Below, one piece after another: positions 26,593 through 37,932 of a stretch of DNA of 64,000 nucleotides (position 1 is the first letter of the stretch; the number at the start of each line of letters is the position of its first letter). The position numbers and the translations under genes were made by a program. The DNA comes from Clitopilus passeckerianus. Its lineage: Eukaryota; Basidiomycota; Agaricomycetes; Agaricales; Entolomataceae. The notes beneath the pieces are model-generated. The model was not told the origin of the DNA. It saw only the letters and a program-made list of their open reading frames with translations, and searched no databases. Where the stretch lies: contig CALYLX010000002.1 of NCBI GenBank assembly GCA_944990035.1, forward strand, positions 1 through 64,000. Reading direction: 5' to 3'.

Positions 26593-28564
26593 TCATACAT
26601 CCTCTGGAGTAAACAACTGGAAATTCCTATTGTAAGTTCCTGAAGCCAGCATGTTTCCATCGCTGGAGACATCGACAGACATGACCTTACCAGAATCTGT
26701 GGTCAGAGTCCGCAACAGCTGCCAATCATCTGCACTCCATAATTTCACCAAGCCGTCATATCCGGATGATGCAAAGAACAACCCTGACCGATACTTCCAT
26801 TCCTCCCAAGCGACTGAAACTTTCTCTGGTGTATCGTGAGACTTGTCCTCGTCCATCCCGTCCATCGTGACGTCTTCGTTGGCGGTGGGTTTATTCTTAT
26901 TGAAGAACAAGTCGTTGGCGTGGAAGAATCGGACATCCGACACGTTGGAAAGATGTGCGGGTGCAGTGTAAAGTGCTTTTAGCGAGCGCATATCCCAAAT
27001 GCGGATTGTGTCATCTCCTGCACCAGTAGCAATTTGGTACCTGTTCAAGAGACAAAAAGTGAGCATAATGCAGAAGTGGAACGCCAGAGAATCATCCGAA
27101 CCCATTGGGCGAGAAAGCAAGTGCAAAGATGGCTTGGACGTGACCGTCAAGCACCATTGCTGTTCTTCCCGTTCTCAAGTCCCAAACACGACCAATGGCG
27201 TCAAGACCTCTGTTGCAAGGTTAGCGAGAGCTATCCAAGAATTTGACTGAAGACATACCCAGATGCAACGAGGGCACCATCGTTCTGAAAGTCGACCGTA
27301 TATACCTCCTTTGAATGACCTTCTTGGAGCAATAATTCCTTGGATGTCTTCACGTCCCAAAGGCGCCAGGTGGTATCAAAGCTGGCACTCGCTACGTAGT
27401 CTCCGGAGGGGTGGAAAGCTACACGACAGACACGTTCCTGGTGTCCTTTAAGGACTGATAGCGGTGTTTCTCTGGAAGAAACATGAGCGAACCTAATACA
27501 AAAACCTACCACATATACGCACTTATTCATTGACCAGAGAACAACGTCGCCTTCTCCGCCTCCGCTTACTAGATTAACAACATCTGCTCCTTGAGATAGT
27601 GTCGCCTGAGGGTGCCATGCAACACCACCAACCCGGTCAGTGTGACCTGGACATGATGAGTATACTTCTTAGCACCACAGATGGCATAAAACCAACCTCT
27701 CAAAGCACTTATTTGCGTGCAAGCCGGTACATTCCATAGTTTGACGGTACCTGACCAGCTTCCCGTCGCAAGAATCTCATTATTTGGCGCAAACCGCACT
27801 TGAGAGAGTGGTCGTTCGTCACCAATCTGCGAACCAAGATTTGCGAATTTCTAAGGGTAGAAAAACCTGTTTGGTATGGCAAAAGAGAATATTATTATGA
27901 GGCTTACTTTGACTTCCTCAAATACTCTCTTGCGAATGTCAACAACACGTCCTAGATCCAGTTTGCTGTCTATCCGCTGCTGGGCGACTCTCTTTTGAGC
28001 TCTGTCAGATGGAGATGCAAAAGAAATGTTGTAAGCACCTTTGTGCGTTTACTGATAATGTGAACCCAACCTGGGCAATGAATATTCTGCTATCCGCCGT
28101 CTTGCTTCCAGGAGCTCAAGTGATCCTGGGGTGTAGAACTCTTCCTCTTCCTACATAGTTGCTCATTAGTTGACACTCAGTTATATGGCTCTGGACACAC
28201 CTCATCGCTTGATTCTGACGACTCTTCTTCCACTTGCATCGCATCGTCTCCGCGAGCGGCATTAATTTGTGAGAGAACATATATGAGACGGTCTCGCCGG
28301 TCTGCAGCCTAAGAAATCCCTAATCTGATCAGGGTTGGATTCTCTCAAGGCTCGATTATTACGCACACGTTCACCAAACAACGTTATGGGCTCCCCAATC
28401 TCCCTGAGCCTGGTTTTGACGCGGTTATCGTCCGTCGGAACGGCCATGCTTCTGGCCTTTTTCTTTCGTTCGAGCTCATCGAGGATGACCTGGTTTTCAA
28501 TGCGCGCACGTTCGGAGCCAAGATAGTTTCCATCATCAATAAGGTTCTCGAAGGCGACCGACAT
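26593..28564 (-). CDS. prp4: U4/U6 snRNP WD40 protein Prp4
   Basis: Spliceosomal protein that binds Prp3 in the U4/U6 snRNP. The ATG at 28564 gives [24 protein letters not shown]-initiated extension to 28606 is not needed. The SFM/PRP4 motif reads [19 protein letters not shown], then [14 protein letters not shown]. After an acidic linker and a basic helix (RKRVFEEVK), seven WD40 blades follow, for example [48 protein letters not shown] and [18 protein letters not shown]. The protein ends [10 protein letters not shown] at 26593. The fifth-to-sixth blade linker is enlarged by an acidic insert ([15 protein letters not shown]). About nine exons. It converges on the MBF gene with 132 bases between stops. 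Confidence 0.85.
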
Positions 28565-28750
28565 GGCTTCAAGGACAGGCGAGGGGCCGTCAATGCGAAT
28601 GAACACGGTGGGGGAGAGGTGCTACCATATTTGGGAATGGTAGCCTTCTTGTGATAACAAATGCAATCAAATTTGCACAGCAACCTGAAGCCTTCCATGT
28701 TTGAATATTGACCGATGCAACAAAACTTGAACAAAACTGCGTATTCGCGA

Positions 28751-29947
28751 ATGCCCTTTCAGAGACTGCCTTCGGAGCTGCTTCGCGTCATTCTTAGCCA
28801 TCTGGCTGCAGAACAAGACAATCAATCTTTGTAACATGTAGAACCTTCGTTCCACTCACCAAGGCTGATCTCTTCCGCTCCTTTGTGATTTCCACCGAGG
28901 CCTCCGCCTTAACTGCTCTGAAAATGTTGGGACTACGCCTCATATCAAGGCGTTGATTAAGCGCCTACTCGTGTCCGAGACTGACAGTCACCTTGGATCC
29001 AGCACTCCAAGGCGATGCGTATACTCGTATTTTTATTGTCTCCATACACTTGTTCCCTCGATATTCATCAATACCGGATATCCCTGCTTTGATTTGTTTT
29101 TTGTGATCACAAATAGAATGCCTAGAGGAAATTTCCCTCAACGAGCAGCTGGGAGCCTGACAAACATCCATAGGCGCCGATTACGCTCTCCCCACTTTCT
29201 TGAATCACTTCCCGAAGCTGCGAGCAATCAACTTCAAAAATATGGCCTAACACAGGACGAAGCCAACGGAGGCGAAAGTAGCATGACCACTAAGTTTGCC
29301 GCCCCAGTATTTCAACTGGATAGGCTGGAGGTAGTTTACTATCTTGACACTCTGGTACTGGACTGGCTTACCTCGGCTCTGTCATCACTACAAATATTGC
29401 AAATTCGGTGTTGGGATGGCTCAAAAAACAATGCCGCATTTCCCAAGTTTGTTATCGCAGCTGGTCAATCTTTGCAACGGCTAGAGGCAGGACACGTGTG
29501 TGATGCATCCGATGCCGGTCAGTCACACCTTTTCCTGTAAGCCGTCATGTCGTTAATCTAGTTATCACCTAGAATTGAAGGCGTTAATGAGTGCAGTGCG
29601 AACGCACGTTATTAATCTACGCTCGCTCAAGCTTGTGATAACCGGACCAACATCCAAACTTCCCCTGTTGTGAATGGTGGTGCAGCTGCTTCTCCTCCTT
29701 GGCACACACCCATCTCCAATTCCTCGCCCTCGGAATCCGCCAACACGTCCTCAGAGACGGTAGCTCATATAAAGACCTGCAGGACCTCCTACTCGAAACG
29801 CGCTTTCCTGCGCTGAGAAGTGTCGAGGTTCATTTATTGGAGACAACTTCAGGATCGGGCCCAATCCCCACTGAGCCTATCCTTGCCGCTGCTCCTCTCC
29901 TTGTGCAGCAGAGGATGATATACGTATGTTCATCAGACTTCTGGTAA
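28751..29947 (+). pseudogene. decayed F-box-like gene (dead paralogue of 30352 gene)
   Basis: The frame starts MPFQRLPSELLRVILSHLAAEQDN, close to the intact copy's MPFQELPLELVHAILCHLAAKE, but stops after QSL. Later blocks line up with the intact copy in different frames: VFQLDRLEVVYYLDTLVLDWL near 29310, AAGQSLQRLEAG near 29457, and a C-terminal piece ending LLVQQRMIYVCSSDFW at 29944. Large internal segments are missing or scrambled, including most of the region corresponding to intact residues 30-150. The 3' flank also matches the downstream copy, so the whole gene was duplicated and this copy then decayed. Confidence 0.7.
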
Positions 29948-30351
29948 ATTTTGGCTCCATTCAATGCATAGAGCGCTTGTGCTTGTTGGCGGAATATTAC
30001 ACTGGAATTGATTCAATTATTTATCTTGATCAGGACCAATGAAGTGGCTCGAGTGTGAAACAGAAGCCAAACAGAAGAGAGTTCATTGAGCATAAATATA
30101 TGCGCCGTAAATTAGCCAGGTCATTGTATGACCAGAAGGCGGGAAATGGCTTCTACTAAGGACGGGTGAAGGGCCTTCCAGAATCATCCCATATGGGAAT
30201 GTAACCTTTCCTACAATAACAAGCGTAAGCAAAGTTGTGAGCAAATGTTTAAGTCGTCTTAAGCTCAAACTCAAATTTCAACATCGACTCAGGCAACGGA
30301 TTATCTGACGGTTCACGTTGCCCAAAGTGCGCTACTGCGCGTTCACCACGA
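29948..30351. other. spacer between the F-box duplicates
   Basis: Non-coding. Positions about 29996-30145 repeat the 3' flank of the second copy (about 31670-31985). The right part resembles the upstream flank of the first copy (about 28640-28750). It therefore represents a duplication junction plus the promoter of the second copy. Confidence 0.5.
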
Positions 30352-31612
30352 ATGCCCTTTCAAGAACTGCCTTTGGAGCTGGTTCACGCCATCCTTTGCC
30401 ATCTGGCTGCCAAGGAAGACCAACAATCTTTACGTGCATGCGCTTTAACCTGTAGAGCCCTCGTTTCACCCGCTCAGGCTGGCATCTTTCGCGCCTTATC
30501 CATACACACCGAGGCTGGTGCTGTGACCGTCCTGAAAATCCTGGAGTCTTCGCCTCACATTGGGCCACTCATAAAGCGTCTACGTCTAGTCGAAGCTCGT
30601 ATACCTTGGATCCAGTGCTCCGAGATGCTGCATAAGCTGCTAAGCTTACTGTCTCCGTACACCATTTCCCCTGATATCCAGCGGCGCCTTCTCGCTCCAG
30701 GGAGTCCCCGCTTTGACTGTTCTGCGTTGTCACGCCTGGAATACCTCGAGGAGATTTCCCTCAGTGAGAAACTGCTGCTTGGTGCCTTTCCAAGCACCGT
30801 AGGTAGTGATAATGCTCTCCCGACTTTCTTGAACCATTTCCCGAAGCTGCAAGCAATCACCTTCGAAAACTGCTTGATAGAGAACCACGCCATCTGTGAG
30901 GAGAGTGGCGTTGCCTCCAGGGTTGCCGCCCCAGTGTTTCAGTTAAAGAGGCTGGATATATGCTGGTGTCTTGACTCATTAGTGTTGGACTGGCTTATCC
31001 CTGCTCTTTTGTCACTGCAAACATTGCATATTCAGTACCTCGGTCCAGAAGGCTCGAAATATAGTACTTCTTTCTCCAACTTCATCATGGCTGCTGGCCA
31101 ATCGTTGCTTCATCTGGAAGCAAGTGGATTTGATGATGTTCCCTACGAGGGTAGGTCACTCCTTTCGTCCAAAACTCCAGTATTGTTTACCAACTTTTTG
31201 TGCAGACCTGCAGCTGCTTATGAACGCAGTACGGACATACGCTGTCAATTTACGCTCGCTCGAGCTCAGAATAGCTGGGACGATCAAGAGTACTGATGGT
31301 CCCGCGATGCAAGCGGTAGTGCAGACGCTTCGCTTGATTGACACACACAAGCACCTCCAACACCTTACCATCAGCATCAATCAATGGGATGTTCGTAGAG
31401 CCAGTAAGCCTTGGAATGAGCTGGAAAACCTCGCGTTTCCCGGCCCTGATAAATGTCGAGATTCGGTTGTTGAAGCATCCAGGAGCGAGACCCTTATTAC
31501 AATGGCCCACCCTCGACGCCATTCCTCGACTTGTTCGCAAAAAGATGATAAACATATATACTACTTCTTTCTAAGGTCCAACGACAGAATTTGGCTCTGT
31601 TCCGCATTTTAG
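30352..31612 (+). CDS. F-box-like protein with leucine-rich pattern
   Basis: The N-terminus has an F-box pattern (LPLELVHAILCHLA ... LRACALTCRALVSPA), which would dock on Skp1 of an SCF ubiquitin ligase. The rest is Leu-rich without clear repeat periodicity (LEYLEEISLSEKLL, FPKLQAITFENCLIE, LSLQTLHIQYLG). Such proteins usually select substrates, but the target is unknown. An intron at about 31150-31205 joins VPYEG to DLQLLMNAVRTYAVNLRSL. The 3' end is uncertain. Continuing straight gives a stop at 31612. The C-terminus that matches the dead paralogue (FPALINVEIRLLKH ... MINIYTTSF) is in another frame and ends at 31574, so a small deletion or an unrecognised intron lies near 31410-31440. Confidence 0.6.
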
Positions 31613-32117
31613 GGTGGGCTCTAGCCTGAGCAATCGTGTACTGTCTAGCATCATTGAAATAATATTAAAATGGAATTGATTCGATTATTTATCTTGCTCA
31701 CGACGGGTATTAGGTATCTACATGTGCTCAACAAAGTCCGTAATCATTCGTAAAAAGAAAAGAGTGGGAAATGTAGAGTAGCGAGGGAAGTGGGAAGGGG
31801 CACGATTGTGTTGGGAACGAGACGTGAAAGAAAGGGGTTGAAACAAGAGCGTGGTATAATAGACGACGGTGAGTAAGATTGGATTGATCAGGATTAATGA
31901 AGTGGTTCGAGTGCGGAAGGGGAGAGTTCATCGATCATAAATATATGCGCCGTGATTGAGCCAGACCATCGTGCGACCAGAAAACCTAGAAACAGAGACC
32001 AAAAGGCGGGGAATCAGACAGAGGAGACGCGAAAACATGATGCGGGTCGGTTGAGGCTTGACTTGACGAGCTTAATGATCAAGCCACGCAGAACTTGTCT
32101 TGCAATTGATCTTTCTA
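31613..32117. other. 3' flank of F-box copy 2
   Basis: No gene is seen. The stretch 31670-31985 repeats the 3' flank of the first F-box copy, with an extra segment of roughly 130-170 bases inserted. The remainder adjoins the PP2A subunit stop codon. Confidence 0.45.
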
Positions 32118-33968
32118 TTATGCAGCGCTATAGAGGAACAAATTGTTTGTAGCCGCAATCTGTGAAGAACGTTAGCGACGAGGTGTTTGTGAGAAATCGT
32201 TCGACTGACCGCTATCGTATTCTCTCTCGGGTGCCAGCTAGCATGCAAAATCTTCTTGTTGAAATCCAATGTATCCAATTGCATAGCCTCCCTGAGCCCT
32301 CTCTGACCATTCTTCATGCCCTGCTTGCCTGGAAGTGGTCCACCAATCTTCTTTTGCTTGAACGCTGACTTGTCGGCTTGCAGCACCACGTCGCTCAGGT
32401 TGTCGGCATCATATATGCGGAAGAAATTGTGGTATGATCCCGTCAGCACATGCCTACGTTGGTGTACCTGGTTAGTTACCTGACAGGTCGCACGTCGAGA
32501 TGAACATACTTGTCATCACCTCCCCATACACATTCGAACTTGTCAAAGATGCAATCATTCTCGTAGAGGTCGCAGAGTTTGCCACGAAGGTGGTCATGGA
32601 TGGGTATCGTCTTGAGAGGCTTGGATTCCATGTTTACGTCCCAGATCTTCAGCGAAAGATAGTCTCGAGACAGAATGTATCGGCCGTCGTGGCTGAACTT
32701 GACATCAGAGATCGAGGAGATGATCTCCGAGAAAAACGATCTTGTGCTAGGATCCTCTTCCTCTTCGAAGCCTGAACCAATGTTGGCACCAAGAAACCCT
32801 ATTCAAGAGAGTAAGAATACTTACATTTCGCGTGTGAGTCGCATAGAGCAGCCTCGCGCATATCCGCCAATTTGATGTTGCTCTTCGAGCTCGAATACAT
32901 GAAAAGATTGCAGTGTGTTGGGTGGAATTCGGTGGCTGTGATGACCTCTGTCAATTCTTCCATATTGGTAGGCTTGATGTCAACGATGTCTAGAAGGGTG
33001 GGGATCAGGTAAATTGACATAACTGCCTGAAATAGAACCACTTACTAAAGCTCTGATCGCTTATGTTGAGGTTCCAGAGGTTGATTCGGAGGTCGTCAGC
33101 TGAGATGTAGGTTTCTTGATCAGAGTTGACAGATATGGAGTGTATGTGGTAGGCATGAGCATTTGCGTAAACTTTTCTTGGGACGGCAGCGATGATATTG
33201 TCTTGAACGGCCATTCGAGGCAATCTCAGGTGTGTGGGTGATGAGGGAGGTGGGAGAGGCCGTTGACCATCGAAATGGTTTGATTCCGAGACGACTTTCA
33301 GAGATTTCTCGAAGACTTTCCAGAGTTTGATCGTCTTGTCTACAATGTGTAAGAATAAGCATAAAATCATTCTGTCCTATCAAACAAGGTCGTACCATTG
33401 GTTGAAAGAAGGAAATGTGCCGAATTCTGCCGTTTGCACCACCGAATTTTGTTGATTTTCTCCTCAATTTCCAGCGACTTGAGATAGTCAAACTCTGGTT
33501 CGTGCGATTGAAACTCGGTGTAGAACTTATATTCGCATCCTTTCTTCTGTAGTTTGGAACATTGTGCGATAAATGATCATAGATGTTGTCGAAGTGTGGT
33601 CGGATGAATGTATGGCCAGCCAGAGATAGTAAGTGACATAATCAACGGATCCAATCAGCAAACGCGAAACTCGACAGGCCGCACGATAACGTCGCCAATG
33701 CGTGGGGATCGAGACTGACCTGCTCGTTGCGCTCAAATAGGACGACGCGACCACCCTTGTCTCCAGTCGCGAGATAGTTTCCAGTAGAGTCAAATTCGAC
33801 AGTCGAGATGATGTCGGCTGATTGAATAAAGGTGTGAGCATCACACAGAAGACATTACGATCGGCAGCTTTGAGCGGTTACACACCCTCTGTAATGTCCT
33901 CTACTTCACCCTTATCTCCAAAACATTGAGCAAATCGCCATCCTCCAGAACCTGAGGGGTCTTCCATG
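32118..33968 (-). CDS. cdc55: PP2A regulatory subunit B (B55/PR55, Cdc55)
   Basis: WD40 regulatory subunit that targets protein phosphatase 2A in mitotic exit and stress control. The ATG at 33968 gives [20 protein letters not shown]. Diagnostic B55 blocks follow: [123 protein letters not shown] and [13 protein letters not shown]. The protein ends NNLFLYSAA with TAA at 32120-32118. About eight exons. The core is complete. It shares a 316-base divergent promoter with the cytochrome oxidase subunit gene. Confidence 0.9.
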
Positions 33969-34284
33969 ATTAATAAAGTGGGTCACGCTATTAGTTATCG
34001 GTCGATTTGAGTGGGTTTGAAGGTTTTAAAGGGCGTCCAGGTGTATGGAGTTATGCTGACCGACTATTCAAATTTAAAGATGGTGTATCGCTGAAGAACG
34101 TGGGCAACGACGAGCGAGACGATGATGGGCAAACGATGGCATGGGCGGCAAGCGAGCTGCATGGATGGCTCAGAGATGCTGACATAATCATATTTGGATC
34201 ACTTTGTGCCACTTGCGCCCGAAATCCTCCATACCGCCGTCTCCCCAACCACAACACCGACCAACCAAAAAAATCTCTTAAGAA
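33969..34284. promoter_or_regulatory. bidirectional promoter, cdc55 / cytochrome oxidase subunit
   Basis: The two ATGs face away from each other across 316 bases, so both promoters and both 5' leaders are contained here. I see no clear TATA box for either gene, which fits constitutive expression. Confidence 0.5.
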
Positions 34285-34579
34285 ATGGCCCTTGCTCCCA
34301 TTACTGGCATGCTCAGAAAGCGTTTCTGGGTCGACGTTACCTGCTCAATTGGCCTCGGAACCGGTCTGGGCTACGCTTACTGGTTCGTTTGCAGTCACTC
34401 TTGTTTTCATCTCTTGTGGACTAATTGTTGTTCCAGGTATGGCTACCACCTCAAAGCCCGTTAGTTCCCAATTTTAATGGTCGGCACCATTGTTCATTAC
34501 TAATTCGCTTCTAGTGGAACGCCAGGAGAACTTCTACATCAAGTTGGAGAGGGAGAGGGCAGCTGCGAACGGCGCATAA
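34285..34579 (+). CDS. cox9: cytochrome c oxidase subunit VIIa (Cox9-type), 61 aa
   Basis: Small single-span subunit of complex IV in the mitochondrial inner membrane. Exons 34285-34382, 34437-34459 (23 nt) and 34515-34579 join in frame to 61 residues. It starts MALAPITGMLRKRFWVD and the membrane span includes SIGLGTGLGYAYWYGYH. The matrix/intermembrane tail is ERQENFYIKLERERAA, matching the fungal Cox9/VIIa pattern (APITGMLRR ... GxGxxxGYxWWYGFH ... R..FY.KLE). The length is typical for the family. The small size and two introns make it easy to miss. Confidence 0.8.
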
Positions 34580-35594
34580 CGGGTTGGAAGCGGAAGGTTG
34601 AAGGAGGAAGATTCATTGTTTGGCCGCTAGAAGAAATACAGCTCCATAATCCGCCGCGTCCAAGAGGTGTAGCAAACATGTTCATTGATTGTTAACTCTA
34701 ATTCCCTGCCTCACCATCGAATTAAACATTCATTTCACTCTCACCACTGGTCTCCAAATGTCCACCCACTTTACGCGCCTCTACTACGGGCATACGTCGG
34801 CCAGTGAAACTGTCTTGCTTGGCCTGTTCTGAGTCGTAGGCGCGTATCGGCCCGCCCAGGCCTACCCCGTCCAAACCGCACTTCACGTCATGCTATGATT
34901 CCTCTCAGTTGGAACTTCGCCGCGGCTACATATTTGGACTGCTAGGTTTTAGAAACTTCACTTTGTAAGAGGGCTCCGTTGAATTGAAAGGGTTAAACGA
35001 AGTCTGATGCTTCCCCGCTGTGGGCATCAATCCTTAGTCGCAACCACAATGTGCAACACTTGTTTTTTGTGAACCAGCGTGTAAAATGACGACTAAATGC
35101 AAGAAAACCCAAGGTCCCATGCACAAATTACGGCACATATGGCGTGCAGTGTGGCAACTTGCCTCGAGGCTCATATGTTCCCCTTTTGGTATGTTCAGGT
35201 GATGGCTTATCGAACCCTCGCTGAGCCCAAAAACGTGTTGAACAGCCGGGCGCAAAAACTCGGTTAAGCAACTTGAACCCGACGGTGGTGATGACACGTT
35301 TCTGGAGAACAACAGCCTCGTTGTTTTCTGCTCTAGGACCCTTCCCCGAAACCCTCTTCCTTAGGTCTAATCGATAATCTGTCCAATCCGTGGCAACCTT
35401 TGTTTTTGTGGGTCCCGTTTGATGCCAGCGCCATCCCCGGTTAACAAGAACGGGACCTACATGAACCCACAAAAGATGATTCCCCTCCGGGGCATTGTTA
35501 ACCGCGATTAGCATCAGTTCGACACTCTCAGTTCTCTCCCCCCTTTCTCATCTCTTCATCCTCCCTTGGCCTTGATTGTCCAGGAAATTAGAAC
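34580..35594. other. spacer before the accessory array
   Basis: About 1 kb without a supported gene. Minus-strand open frames at 35034-35514 have no recognisable domain. A GTGGGTCCCG(T/C)TTGATG segment near 35409 recurs near 45339 upstream of pseudokinase C, hinting at shared promoter ancestry. This marks the border between conserved genes and the array. Confidence 0.4.
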
Positions 35595-37665
35595 ATGAGT
35601 TACCGACAACTGGATGTGTGCTCGCAGGAAGAGCTCTTCCAGAACCTTCGGACTAAACTCCAGGATAACTTTGACGAAATCCAAGTCATCTTGGAGAGGT
35701 GGTGTGGGTTAAGAAACTGCCCTCCCAAGGTATTCAAGCTGGCCTAGTGAGTAGACCTTTCTGATCAGCTCTCGATCATTTTTTGACCATGTCACCCCTA
35801 GTGTCGAGCTGGCCGAGAAGGAAATTCTCAAAGTTGTATCCTCGCTGGACGGGGAGTTTGAGCTCATCAAGAATTTGAACGCTGTAATCCTGCCTGGGTA
35901 CACCGTATCCTGTTACCCTGACGAGGGCTCGAAAGCGAAATATTTCGCTGTATTTTCGGACATGTGGACACGACCTCGGACTGGCCAGATATATACTATG
36001 ACGACAGAGAAGACGGAAGATATCGATACGATGATATACGACCTGTACGATCTACAGGCAGACCTGGGGTCGGCCTTCACAGAAGACGACGAGTGGCTCC
36101 AAGTCGTCCAGAGGAGTCAGAAGGAGGGCTGGTCCAGGTGTTTATTGGACCTTTTGACCTGGGTAAGGTGTCGGTCTTTCCAGATGTTGCCGTTACTTAA
36201 CTTAATGGAATCTCTAGCATATCGAAGTCAAGAGCCCAAACTATGACGCCCGGTTGTTGAACCTGCGCATACAAGTCGAAATGGTCAAGGACATGGGTGT
36301 GCTTCCTTTCAGTTTGGATTCAAAAGGCCTCGTCGAAGAACCCGGCGCAGATGAAGACTTCGTGGTATGCTTTGACTAGTGTTTAGTTTGGCTATAGCCT
36401 CATTCCAAGTCTCAAGGGTACCCGCAACGGGAAGCTCGGACAGCTTCCTGTGTGGATCAAATACTTCAAGAAGGTACCTCAGCAGGTCGGAGAGCAAGGG
36501 CAAACGGCACAAGAAAAGGTTCGCCCTCCTCGCAATTATGAGTCTCCCTTGTACTGACATATCAACAGGCACTTGAAGCCGTACTGGAGCATCGCAACCT
36601 CGCCCACCCAAACATCCTGTGCTGGTCTGCTGTTTGCTCTAGCGATCCAGATAAATGGACGTTAGTGAGCCCGAGGATCGAGCAGGACCTCGCTACGATG
36701 ATAAAAACACACAGAGGTGATGGCTTCAAGCTCACAGCAGTAAGGGAAAGTTCTTAGCAATTTCTGCTTCGCAAGGACTGAGTTTCTCTAGATCACGCAT
36801 ATAGCGGTTGGCCTTGACTATCTCCACGTAAAAGAGACGTGGCATGGAGAACTCTCCCTGGTAAGCTTGTTCAACGTGACGTTAGAGGTTCGTTTAATAT
36901 TTTTACGGTGTGTTTAGGCGAATGTACTTGTCTCTGGGACAACCTCAGCCAACAGGCGATTTTTGCTCACAAATTTCGGCTTGACATCCTTTGAGGGGCT
37001 ACCAAATGTCGACTACCAGGATGACGCCGATCGTACCGTTACCAGACCAGGTCGGGTAGTCAAGGATATTGAAGATTTCGCCCGGATTATGTACGATGTA
37101 AGGCTCGTGTGTTCCCTGCCTTGGTATATTCTTACGATCAGCACTTTACAGATATATCCTCGAAAAGTAGCTTTCAACGCCCTCAAACTTACTCACGCTG
37201 ATTGGACGACCTACCGAGAAGACGAGCCCGCGGACCTGGCCCTGTTAGGAACGTTGGAGGCTAGCGACCACTCAGCGGCCTTCAACCTTTCTAGATACGC
37301 ACGATTCATTAACCGACACTTACCTATTGTTAGTGACAAAAGAATTTTTCTGCTTTTACTGAAAATTTATCATATTGTAGCAGGACCCTGAACCTTGCGA
37401 ATCCAAACCCCCTCTTGAACCTGAGCCTCGCCATTCCTTACGACTGCCACCGTCGCTTGATCCGTGTAAAGCTGAAAGGAAGGCCATCATCGTGCAAGCC
37501 AACAACCTAGCTTATAATGTCGACCCGACTTTTTCAAAGAAGTACGAGAAGGTCAAAAATTCCACCCCTGCGCGAGGAAACAAGGGAAACGGGATAGGGG
37601 GGAGAGTAAAGAAACTATTTGGGCTGGGACGACAGCCACGGCTCGAGGTCCGGATAGAGGCATAG
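35595..37665 (+). CDS. PAH-like + pseudokinase family, member A
   Basis: First member of the array family. The N-terminus (MSYRQLDVCSQEELFQNLRT to LIKNLNAVILPGYTVSC) has the helix pattern and LNxxLPxG ending of a Sin3 paired amphipathic helix. The connector domain ends EGWSRCLLDLLTW. The kinase fold follows: VWIKYFKK (beta-3 Lys kept), LAHPNILCW, YLHVKETWHGELSLANVLV, FLLTNFGL. The catalytic Asp is Glu (HGE) and DFG is NFG, so it is probably inactive. The tail is basic, ending GRVKKLFGLGRQ. About nine exons. The third junction needs a 22-nt intron (36365-36386), or the frame is broken there. Its 3' end lies 268 bases before NLR1, on the same strand. Confidence 0.7.
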
Positions 37666-37932
37666 TCAATCTATATCTTTGTGGCTTGCTAAAATACCCG
37701 TCTTCTGCACCCGTGGGAGTCGATCCAAGTATGATTGGCAAGACTAATACCACAGGGCCGCTTCCCATACGTAGATGATTTCGCAAATTGAAACCTGAGA
37801 GTGTGCTGAAAATGGGATATGACCTTGTATAGGAAGGGTGTCATGCCTCTATTTTTGGTCCAAATTCGAACCGTTGGACCCCATCAGATCCCCGATAGCA
37901 CTCGCTCTATCCTCTCTTTCCTATAGACAGCC

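Noticed and set aside
28565..28606. Extending Prp4 upstream to 28606
   Set aside because: That start would be GTG. The ATG at 28564 fits the family length and needs no unusual initiation.
35034..35514. Minus-strand open frames upstream of pseudokinase A as a gene
   Set aside because: No domain, no signal peptide, no consistent introns, and overlap with the expected promoter of A.
37838..37932. Starting NLR1 at 37838 in the long frame
   Set aside because: The first codon there is GTG, and the encoded residues resemble nothing in NLR2. The spliced start at 37933 gives an N-terminus of the same style as NLR2.
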